Shown piece after piece: positions 51,965 to 61,909 of a stretch of 64,000 nucleotides of DNA (position 1 is the first letter of the stretch; each line of letters begins with the position of its first letter). Location: NCBI RefSeq assembly GCF_024362695.1, contig NW_026063275.1, positions 1-64,000 of the forward strand. The letters run 5' to 3'. This DNA is from Pectinophora gossypiella. Its lineage: Eukaryota; Arthropoda; Insecta; Lepidoptera; Gelechiidae. Under the pieces are notes generated by a model. The model had not been told where the DNA came from, ran no database searches, and worked only from the letters and a program-made list of their open reading frames with translations. Made by a program: the position numbers and the translations under genes.

Positions 51965-54216
51965 GGTGTCTTGTTTATATCTGGAATTGATAATGTAATC
52001 TGCTCAAGATATTATAATTCCAACATCATTACTTGACAATTATAAACAATTTAGAGTTATTATACCTAATTTCCTTATTAATATCATATTCTCGTTATTC
52101 AACACAATTAATTTAAATCTCAATTCAGTATGTTTCTTTAAGAATGATAGGTTATAATTTTCGTGAAGTGTACACCTCAACCAACCCCCGTCGGGCATAC
52201 GGGTGCGATGCTATATGGAAACATAGCAATTAAGTAGTTGAATGTCTCAAGTATTCATGGACTTTTATCATTATTCACAGAGATTTAAGAGAAAGAAATA
52301 TTAATTATCACAGGTTGCTAAAGGTTATTAAATTATACCTATTTATTATTTCATTTAGATAATCCTTATTTAGATTTAAGAAGTTACATTAAGCTTTTAA
52401 TATCAAAATTTGAACATATATTCACCATATTATTTATACATGCGCAGAAGAATTTTAAGTATGACATATATATTAAATACAAGTTGTTTGGTTAAAGCAC
52501 AGATTATTTATTATTAATTTATCTATGTATTTAGTTAGCTTAGGGTATTTTATTTCTGAGAAACCTTTAATAAAACTTAATTTATTATAATCTATTAAAG
52601 AATTTTATTTTTAAAAGTACCTATATTTATAATTTTATGTATATTGTATGTACATTTATTCCATTGTTGTACTGTCTTCTAATATTAATTACCTCACACA
52701 CTCTCTGTCTAGAAAAGACTGCTTCTCCAAAATGAGGCCGCCTATCATAAGGTAAGATACTTCATTAATAATTTATTTTCAAATTAGGATCTTCTTAGAA
52801 CACTTATTGGAAATGTTGGTGTCTATCTGGATACCTTTACGGTACCTACACAAAGATGAAGGTCAACATGCAACAAACAGAAGTAGTGCAATAAGGTTCA
52901 TGTCCTAGGACAGCCTAACTATGTCAAATAGATTATGAAAAAGTAAAATATCTAAGAGGGTAGGTAGTATTGGTGAAAAGGGAAAGGCTAATTGTATTTA
53001 TAATCTAGTTACCTACCTACCATCCACTAGTACGACAATACCTGTCCATCGGTAGATACCTATGTAGGTAGTTACTCTAGCTACAAATGGCTTCTATTTT
53101 GTGGTTATTCACAATATTACAAACTTATACGACCACTTGAGCATAATCCTGTAGCCGCGAATGAAAATTTCCAACTGTGGAAGCCAGAAATTACTACGCA
53201 TACGCCTACAACTGATTATAGTTTAAATTAACCATATTCAGTTCGCGGTAAAATGTAAAGTTGTTAACGTTTTGTAGGTAGATAGATATGCAGGTTTCTA
53301 TATTACTTACAAAGTATGTAATTCTTAATTAGATCTAAACTTTTACCTGTAAGAGAAGTCGCTGCTGCACAACTGGAAGGAAACTACTCTGGTCTCACTA
53401 AATAAATGCAGGATCTATTCAGATTCACCTAAGAAACAAATCATTTTGTTATTTATCATCTACACGCAATGTTAAATTTTATTTCTATTTTCCACCCGCT
53501 TACCTCATTAGATTCCAACTCAACTCATATAATTCTGTAACACTAGTTCTTAGATGTGATAAATAACACAAATTAATCCGTTATTTTGAGTTTTGCACAG
53601 ACTTTGCGAAATTTTCAAACACTTCGACTCAAGTTTACAAAGAAATAAAACCAAAATGGACGACCCCCAAGACTCACTTCTTAAAAATATTTACGAGTGA
53701 TCGAGAAAAAAAATATTCGTCGGAAAATAAATATCGTTATTAAGTATAAAAAACGACATTTCAATTTCTATGTAGTAATTAAATTATGATAGAGATAATC
53801 TCTTAATTTAGAGCAATGGAAAAACAAATGAGTATCAAATAGTGGAACTATTTCGTCTATTTCCGCCATGACGATCACGTGATCTCGTAGATACTTCCGC
53901 ACATCACCAAATTCTTATTTTAAATAATCTTCTTCAAGATTCTTTTGAGTTTAAATTATAGTAAATGTATTTTTTAATTATTGGGTAAATTAAAACGCAG
54001 CATACTCTTTACTATTTTATATTGTGATTGTAAATGCAAATTACGAGATCCTACTTGATTACTTTTGAAAACAGTACTGTTAACGCCATCTGTTGGCCTT
54101 ACTATGTAAAGGTATTGTACGTGTCTCCGCCAATGTCGAATATGAAATAGGTGTTACATACTGTTAAATATTATATCAATTCAAAATTATGGATTGATAT
54201 CCCAGCATCTCCACCA
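51965..54216 (-). other. Long leader of the BEL element, with primer-binding site
   Basis: The 2.25 kb between the 5' LTR and the first codon of Gag-Pol contain no sizeable ORF. The first 17 bases inside the LTR (minus strand TGGTGGAGATGCTGGGA, from 54216 leftwards) begin with TGG, complementary to the CCA end of a tRNA, so this is the primer-binding site; I cannot name the tRNA. The rest is AT-rich, and I cannot tell whether it is an intron, a packaging region or captured DNA. Confidence 0.7.
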
Positions 54217-55479
54217 TGTCGCTATGCCAACACATAGCGATGCTAATCGAAAATAAAGATATCAAATTATAACTGACCTCTTAATTTCCCAGTGAGATTA
54301 GAATTCTGAGACTTCATTTGTTTCATATTGTTAATTGGTCGGAGACACGTCTACCAGTCCACCTTCTGTAGAGTTACAAACAATGCCCGATGACACCGAC
54401 ACTCTCGGTGACTCGGGCACATGATAGGCTTGATCAGCCCTTCCATGCTGTAAACACAATGACACCATCACATCTGTAGTATAATTATAAGTACTACTAT
54501 TATGTCATTAAATATAGAGATATATCTACCTATATAGAAAGTTTGTAATGTAACGTTTGAAGGGAATAATATATCTTCAAGGCATATTACGTTAGGGGGT
54601 GTGATCACATTTGGCTAATTGGACCTAAGAGTATTAAACTTTAGCAGTTATAACGAAACTGTATATTGAGACATAAACAAAGGATTTTAGTCAGTTTAGA
54701 AATTATCATTTATGCCTAACATGCTCACCAGGGTAGATACTTTATCTTTCTTACTTATTGGCTTACCTACTCACATGGGCAGGGCCTTAGCGTATCTGCT
54801 CGCCAGGGCAGAAGCTCTGTTCTCATGTTAATCGGCTCAACCTTACACACCTGGGCAGGGGCCTTAGCATATCTACTCACCAGGGGTAGACGCTCTGTTC
54901 TCATGTTAATCGGCTCAACCTTACACACTTGGGCAGGGGCCTTAGCATATCTACTCACCAGGGGTAGACGCTCTGTTCTCATGTTAATCGGCTCAACCTT
55001 ACACACTTGGGCAGGGGCCTCAGCATATCTACTCACCAGGGGTAGAAGCTCTGTTCTCATATTAGTTGGCTCAACCTACACACATGGGCAGGTGTCTTAG
55101 CGTACCTGCTCGCTAGGGGCAGACGCTCTATATCTCATTAGTGTTAACCAAAGTTGGGAGTGTCGATTCACTGACTCTCGGTATGATTCCTCAATGCGGT
55201 ATATATTTAGTAATAAGAATATTATATAAACAGTACACACATAGCGAGATACATAGCCTAAATACTTAGCTTTAGTGGATTAAGTCATTTGAAGTCCCGC
55301 CACACAATCTCAGCACACTTCTTACAACCATTAAGTAGAAATAGTGATTTATATTCTCTTTCACTAAGTATTCAAAAACTGACAAATTCTAACTCACCAT
55401 AGACAAATCTTCGGAACTTGCGCCATGTTGCTATTTGTAATATTTACACTATTTACACATCGCGACCAACGTCGCGACA
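54217..55479 (-). repeat. 5' LTR of the BEL element
   Basis: A 1,263-bp LTR that must contain the element's promoter, since the coding strand is minus. Each end carries a short hairpin: TCGCTATG-CCAACA-CATAGCGA at 54219-54240 and TCGCGAC-CAAC-GTCGCGA at 55460-55477. A 78-bp minisatellite lies at 54746-55136. Confidence 0.93.
54746..55136. repeat. 78-bp minisatellite in the BEL LTR (right copy)
   Basis: Same array as at 40340-40730, with the same number of units, shifted by 14,406 bp. Confidence 0.85.
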
Positions 55480-55484
55480 ACTAC

Positions 55485-57125
55485 TCTTGTTCTGCGCTGA
55501 CCATGAGGGCACTTATTAGGTGGACGAATATATTGTGTAGAGCCATATATATCAATATGTAGAGCAGTGTTTTGTAGATAGATAAGTACTATGTACGCAT
55601 ATTACAGTAGATACGCACAATAACACACTCACACTAATAGTGAGGTGCCGTTCCCGGGTTCCCAAAGTGGGCAGCCGGCAGTTAAAAAGCGCAAAACCGA
55701 AAAAGATCTTTATTACCTAACCTTTACACAGATAAGACAAGAAAGAACAAATTGAAAAAGGAAAGCAGTCAGTGTCCTTACTATTAAAAAGTTTTACAAC
55801 GGAAACATTCCTACTTTGGGAGAATTCCCGGAACGACACATCACTGCACACAAAACACACACAAACAACTAACAGAACACACACATACCTACACTATATA
55901 TAACACAAGAAAACACTACATGGTATTTTAACGTTTCTCAAAATATTGCCTACGATATCTACTTGCTCAAATAGGTTCTTATTGTTGAAAATAGGTAAAG
56001 AAAGATTGCCTTCAATCACCTTGGTAAGCCAACGCTAGTCGTAAAATCTTCCACGACCAAAGCTGTAGGCGCTTGTATCTTACCTAGGTATTTATGGATA
56101 TGACAGGATATGACTCATCATCAGACGATGAATCCTTTTTGAATCATAATACCTATCACCCGTTTTAGTACTTATTCAAAGTTACGACTATAACAACGAT
56201 GACTTTAGGGGACATAAGTCGTTTTTTCAGTTGATACGGGTGAAAAATAATTAGCTTATCTTGGCATGGATACAACATTAGATAGGTACCTAGGTATCTC
56301 GAGAACTGGGTCCGGCGTCGGACAATAGCCGCAAAAAAACAAATAGGTACCTACCTACTCGCTTTGTAATTTGACTAGGTATTTTTAGGGTTCCGTTGCT
56401 GAAAAGGAAGATATTATTTGACTCTGCATCACTTAAAGCAAGATTTATAACTTTATTACGAAAATATGCGATTTTTCCCGAAATGAATACATTTATTATT
56501 ATTATTAGGTAGATACCTACCTACAGTGTTGCCGCGATAGCGACCAACTCCCGTAACATGCTCGCTATACGATAAATTAACTAAGTCTATTCAGCTTTGG
56601 GGACCTATGCTCCCGCTAGGTAGAGATTAACAAACGTGATTCACGTCCACCAAAAAAAAAATTTTTTTAGGTTTGCCAAGGCAAATACACTTTTACATGC
56701 AACTTAACCTATACATAGGTAGGAGCTACTATAGGTACAAATACTGGAGTAGTGACCGTCCCATTATAGGCTAAAACACAACTTCCTAATTTATTTACGC
56801 TACGAAGTACCTACGCCATATATGTAAAATCAAAAAGTGATAAATAGGTAGGTAGGTACCTACCTAAGGTAATTCGTGCAAACTTTAAAATTATTTTTCA
56901 TACTGATTCAAAGACTGAGTGAGTTATATTTCCATCTATAGTTACCTAAATGTACTTCAAGTTAAAGTACCAGGGCACCATAAGTGACGTAGAGCCTCAA
57001 TGTAGATCTTATCTAGAGTTGATCAATTAGAGACACTTGCATAGGTGTGAGCCTCAGCTTCAGAAGTTGGTCTTCCACCCATGCCTCATTTACCTAAGCC
57101 ATAAATTGTATTATGCCTGCTCTAC
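55485..57125. other. Intergenic with unclassified repeat-like DNA
   Basis: No gene found. The part at 55640-55900 (GGTGCCGTTCCCGGGTTCCC through GAGAATTCCCGGAACGACAC, then CA-rich) looks like a repeat end but I cannot assign it. The remainder is AT-rich with many TACCTACC-type runs. Confidence 0.45.
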
Positions 57126-57133
57126 CTCTCAGC

Positions 57134-58573
57134 GTGTGCGTCAAGCTAGCGGCCTCAAAAAAAAAATGGGCACGAAAAAATAATTTGACCATACCAAAAA
57201 ATAGTACTCTTATTGAAAAAAATAGTACCTGTTGTAAAAAAATTAGTACCATCACGGTTCTGGATTTATAGCCATGTTTTATTGCACTTGCTAGCTTGAC
57301 GGTGAGCGAAATTTGGCGAGAGTTAACGACAAGGTCTTTCGCTTTGATATAAACGCCAAAAAATAGTATCGAAATAGTACTCACCCCCTGCAAAATACCG
57401 AAAGTAGTACTTCAACGGTTCCAAAGTTATAAAGGCAGTTCTTTGATCCCGCTAGCTTGACGTTTTGAAAATACCTATTATCTGGGGAACGCTTGCATAC
57501 TTCAGTATGTAACTAATGTCAATAAACTCGTATGAAATAGTACTCCCTACCATCATAATTTTGATCCGATTCTCTTTGTAGAAATGTTAAACAATCATCA
57601 TAACCTATGCCATACATTTGTTGTTGATACAGTCACGTAGACAATTACATAACCTCACAATTTATTCGTAAGTATTGCCATTTTGGAGGTCTACCCTACC
57701 ATTTCTTTGCACTTCAGTGCTGCTATTACAAAAAAATCCTATTGCATACACCCATATGCACTAATTTTAATAGAAAATGGCTGCATGGGTCTAGTTCTTA
57801 TCGAAAACAATCTGTGATTTTAATACATCATAATACATTTTTAATCTGCTGTTTTATTTTATAATTTATACCTTCATGTTGAATTTGTTACGGATCGAAG
57901 TGTTTGTTAATAAACAATTTGCAGAATTTGTAGAATAACTCAAAGAGTTTCAACAATGATATTACTTTCATCTAACAACCCTGGCACTTCACCAATTTTT
58001 ACCCAAAAATGGGGAAAAATACTGAAATCTGACAACATTCTTGACCATGTGTAATAATTTTGTTCGCGACTGTACTCGTCTTGATAAATGTATGACATAG
58101 GTTATAATGACTTTTTGACATATTTCTACAAAGAGAATCAGGTCCAAATTATGATGGTAGGGAGTACTATTTCATACGAGTTTATTGACATTAGTTACAA
58201 ACTGAAGTATGCAAGCATTCCCCAGATAATAGGTATTTTCAAAACGTCAAGCTAGCGGGATCAAAGAACTACCTTTATAACTTTGGAACCGTTGAAGTAC
58301 TTCTTTCGGTATTTTGCAGGGGGTGAGTACTATTTCGATACTATTTTTTGGAGTTTAAATCAAAGCGAAAGACCTTGTCGTTAACTCTCGCCAAATTTCG
58401 CTCACCGTCAAGCTAGCAAGTGCAATAAAACATGGCTATAAATCCAGAACCGTGATGGTACTAATTTTTTTACAACAGGTACTATTTTTTTCAATAAGAG
58501 TACTATTTTTTGGTATGGTCAAATTATTTTTTCGTGCCCATTTTTTTTTTGAGGCCGCTAGCTTGACGCACAC
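57134..58573. mobile_element. Foldback element with 8-bp target duplications
   Basis: A 1,440-bp element whose two ~510-bp arms (about 57134-57650 and 58060-58573) are inverted copies with a few mismatches around a 400-bp centre. The ends read GTGTGCGTCAAGCTAGCGG and its complement. The flanks CTCTCAGC (57126-57133 and 58574-58581) form an 8-bp target duplication, the length made by hAT-type transposases. The motif CTAGCTTGACG occurs three times per arm and may be a transposase-binding repeat. No transposase is encoded, so it is non-autonomous. Confidence 0.85.
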
Positions 58574-58581
58574 CTCTCAGC

Positions 58582-58976
58582 TCAGTGGTAGAGCATGGCA
58601 TTAAAAATAAAAATGCAGTTGTGCTATTCAACTAGATATCAAACTTCAACTTAATAGTATACCTAATAATAGGGTTGAAATTGTATTCGACCTTAACACA
58701 CATAGGTACTGTAGGTAGAGGTAGGTAACTAAGTGTAAAATAGAAAGACCTTTCTTATATTAAGTAATTTATTATGAATATACAATGCAGAGAAATAAAT
58801 GCAAATCCTATTTTGCAATCTAAAACATAGCTATATAAATGTAAGACAAATGGAATGACCATTAGTTAACTTTTTAAACATTGTATGCTCTTTAACTGGG
58901 AAGGGATTACGCCGGAGGACATTATTTTAAACTTAAAAATATTGCATTATACCATTATAATTATTACAAAATTAGA
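58582..58976. other. Spacer with the cyclophilin polyadenylation signal
   Basis: Contains the 3' UTR of the cyclophilin A gene. On the minus strand the polyadenylation signal AATAAA is at 58768-58773, about 205 bases after the stop codon. The rest shows no feature beyond AT-rich sequence. Confidence 0.65.
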
Positions 58977-59974
58977 TTAGCAAAGTTGACCACAGTCAGA
59001 GATAATGATCTTCTTTGATGGCTTGCCAGACTGGGAACCAAAGGTTTCAATTTGCTTGACAACATCCATGCCCTCAACAACGTTGCCAAAGACAACATGC
59101 CTTCCATCCAGCCAAGATGTCTTCACAGTGGTGACAAAGAATTGAGAGCCGTTGGTGTTAGGGCCGGCATTAGCCATGGAGAGGACACCAGGGCCAGTGT
59201 GCTTCAGGCTGAAGTTCTCGTCGCCGAACTTCTCGCCATAAATGGATTTGCCACCAGTGCCATTGTGGTTTGTAAAGTCACCTCCTTGAAGCATAAAGTT
59301 GGGGATCACACGGTGGAAGGTGGAGCCCTTGTAACCGAAGCCCTTCTCGCCAGTACACAACGCGCGGAAGTTTTCACAGGTCTTGGGGGTGACATCCGTT
59401 CTCAGCTGTAAATAACAAAAGTAGTAAGTTTTCAATTTTCATGTTAACTGACGGGAGGAATGCATACATTGCTTACATATTGCACCGGTACATTACGTTT
59501 TGTAAACCATCAAATAGCGTACATTATTAACTAAAGATATACTTGAGTCAAATTAACGTAATCTACAATGGCAATTCCCCGCACACAAGCGTCTCCATAC
59601 TAGTCATAACGAATTGACCTTCATATAGGTGTAAGTAATCTCAGTCAGGCGAGAATTAATTATGACTACATAGACACACCTATATATAGAAACATTGATA
59701 ATTAATACCCAAGAACAATACTAATGTTACCGCCTGACAATCACAATGATAACAATTACTAGCACCAGAAAACCGACTAAAAAGAAACATGATACTAGGT
59801 TACTATCAAGGTGCTAAGGACGCGAAGGCTTCGAGAAAAAGCGTGGCCGGTCGTTATCACGCCGGCCGGAATATCATCCGACGAAATGTTTCCTATAATT
59901 CTTACCTCAATAACAATTCTTCCAAGCGCCGAACCATCGGCAGTAACGTCCATAAAGACACGTGGCAAGACCAT
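58977..59974 (-). CDS. CypA: Cyclophilin A, peptidyl-prolyl isomerase
   Basis: Two exons, 59906-59974 (23 codons, starting MVLPRVFMDVTADG) and 58977-59405 (142 codons plus stop), join at phase 0 across a 500-bp GT-AG intron to give 165 residues, the standard length of cytosolic cyclophilin A. The active-site residues are all present: Arg and Phe in FHRVIPNF, Gln in MLQGGDF, the NAGPNTNGSQFF segment, Trp in TSWLDG and His in DGRHVVFG. There is no targeting extension, so it should act in the cytosol, catalysing cis-trans isomerisation of X-Pro bonds and binding cyclosporin. Introns and a normal polyadenylation signal show it is the parental gene and not a processed copy. It is divergent from MRI1. 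Confidence 0.97.
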
Positions 59975-60756
59975 TTTGAAAGAATTACAAGAAAGGCTGA
60001 TTTAATTTAAATCACCACAATGACGACGCGTCTCTCGTCAACGCTGAACGGAAATGAAATAAGTCATAGACAAAGAAAACCAGCCAGCAGGGACGCCCTG
60101 TTTCCGAGAGAGGTTCAAAAACTACATTATGGCCGATATGTTTTCTTGAAAAATTACTAATACTAAAATCATAAGATATAAATTTATAGATTTATGACAA
60201 AGCTTATTAATTACAATTTTTTTTCTAAAGTAGAGGAATAACTTTTCCTCTGAAATCGACAAACAATGTTTTAAAAACTATTATTATCAGGTTTTCGGAC
60301 GTTCACCATAGACATAGACAAAGTTTTTTTTTATACGCTTAGGGCGTTTTCACACAGCACAGCACTACATCCGATCTGAGCATATCCGTCAAATGACTGA
60401 TCCAAAGTGGTCATCAAAATAAGTAAGCTATTTTTGTTGTAAACATATTTGTAGCCTTCTTAATTTAAATAATAAGTGATATGTAAATAAAAATGTTCCC
60501 TCCTAAGCCCAACGTTGCCCTAGTTGCTAGTTGAATTTGAGAAATGAACAATTTCATTGTTTTTATTCGATGGGCCTTTCAACTACACTGAAAAACACTT
60601 TTAAATATTAAGTAATTTATCCATTCGTTTCCTAGATTCTTTTCGTTTTTCTAAAATGTCTTTATTTTTATTTAATCTGACCCTTAATTACGCGAGTAAG
60701 AAAAAAAATAGATAGCTGTCACTTGGCTGTCACTGTCACTTGATTGATGACCCACT
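59975..60756. promoter_or_regulatory. Shared upstream region of cyclophilin A and MRI1
   Basis: The two genes start 1.94 kb apart on opposite strands, and about 0.8 kb of that is the two retroposons. The original spacer was therefore about 1.1 kb. The part next to cyclophilin (59975-60110) is relatively GC-rich and probably holds its core promoter and 5' UTR. I see no convincing TATA box. A bidirectional promoter is inferred from the arrangement only. Confidence 0.4.
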
Positions 60757-60767
60757 TGAGGTTATAT

Positions 60768-61171
60768 GGGTTTTTTGGCGGGAGGCGGGAACGGGACAGT
60801 TGCTTTCTTCATTGAATAATCTAAATAATTAATACGAAGTGGTGTTTTGTGGTTAATGATCGCATTAAGTTAGTCGGAAGACATTCGCGAGTGTTATTAT
60901 ATTGGAGTATTCAATAAACAAAGTGTATCTGCCTATTTTCGCTTCGTGTCAGGAAGCCGCTTCATAACTCAAAAGTTTATGCGGACTTTTGAGTTAATTC
61001 GTTTGGGGTTCGGAGTAGGAGTCTACTCCGAGGGTGGGGGCTTAGGTTTCATCATCATCACCTTTCATCATTTCATTAATCATCAAGAAAAAAAATACGT
61101 CAGACATGGCTGTATGGGCATAGTTCCCTTTGCCTTACCCTTCGGGGAAAACCAAACAAAAAAAAAAAAAA
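60768..61171 (+). mobile_element. Poly(A) retroposon, copy 1
   Basis: A 404-bp element starting GGGTTTTTTGGCGGGAGGCG and ending in a run of A after CCCTTCGGGGAAAACCAAAC. It is flanked by the perfect 11-bp duplication TGAGGTTATAT (60757-60767 and 61172-61182). Poly(A) and the target duplication show it was inserted by LINE machinery. I find no convincing pol III A and B boxes, so it is either an unusual SINE or a processed transcript that became a family. Confidence 0.85.
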
Positions 61172-61192
61172 TGAGGTTATATCTTCGAAAAG

Positions 61193-61604
61193 GAGGCTTT
61201 TTGGCGGGAGGCGGGAACGGGACAGTTGCTTTCTTCATTGAATAATCTAAATAATTAATACGAAGTGGTGTTTTGTGGTTAATGATCGCATCAAGTTAGT
61301 CGGAAGACATTCGCGAGTGTTATTATATTGGAGTATTCAATAAACAAAGTGTATCTGCCTATTTTCGCTTCGTGTCAGGAAGCCGCTTCATAACTCAAAA
61401 GTTTATGCGGACTTTTGAGTTAATTCGTTTGGGGTTCGGAGTAGGAGTCTACTCCGAGGGTGGGGGCTTAGGTTTCATCATCATCACCTTTCATCATTTC
61501 ATTAATCATCAAGAAAAAAAATACGTCAGACATGGCTGTATGGGCATAGTTCCCTTTGCCTTACCCTTCGGGGAAAACCAAACAAAAAAAAAAAAAAAAA
61601 AAAA
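61193..61604 (+). mobile_element. Poly(A) retroposon, copy 2
   Basis: Almost identical to copy 1, with a longer A tail (about 22). It is flanked by the perfect 14-bp duplication ATATCTTCGAAAAG (61179-61192 and 61605-61618). The left duplication overlaps the end of copy 1's duplication by four bases, so the two copies used neighbouring sites in the same orientation. Confidence 0.85.
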
Positions 61605-61909
61605 ATATCTTCGAAAAGTTAACTGTCGTGTTTTAGTTAAATCCCTAATTTATTGTTTTTTGACTGTAGTGTTAATTTGATTCACTAAACTTTTGTACCG
61701 GTACTTTTGTTTCAACCGCATTAATTTTGCAGTTTTATTAACTACACGTTCATCATCATAGGTGAGATAGTTATGTACAAAATGATCAGTTTATTTATAT
61801 CTATGTTTACATTCAAAAATAAAACTGTCGCTGTACCTACTTACCTTGAACTATTTTACAGAAGTCAAGAAATAGATAAGTGCACGTTTAAGAGTTTAGT
61901 CCTCTCAAG

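Larger units (their letters stand above)
39811..55479 (-). mobile_element. Full-length BEL/Pao LTR retrotransposon
   Basis: Two LTRs (39811-46624, split by a LINE; 54217-55479, 1,263 bp) begin TG and end CA on the plus strand and are flanked by the 5-bp duplication ACTAC (39806-39810 and 55480-55484). The internal region carries one 1,773-residue Gag-Pol ORF. The primer-binding site starts immediately inside the 5' LTR, at 54216 leftwards (minus strand TGGTGGAGATGCTGGGA). The compared parts of the LTRs appear identical and keep a constant offset of 14,406 bp, so the insertion is recent. Confidence 0.95.

Noticed and set aside
58579..58600. tRNA-like A box AGCTCAGTGGTAGAGCATGG
   Set aside because: No B box or acceptor stem on either side, even with the foldback element removed. 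Kept only as target-site context.
59052..60010. Plus-strand ORFs over cyclophilin A exons
   Set aside because: Antisense shadows of the two cyclophilin exons.
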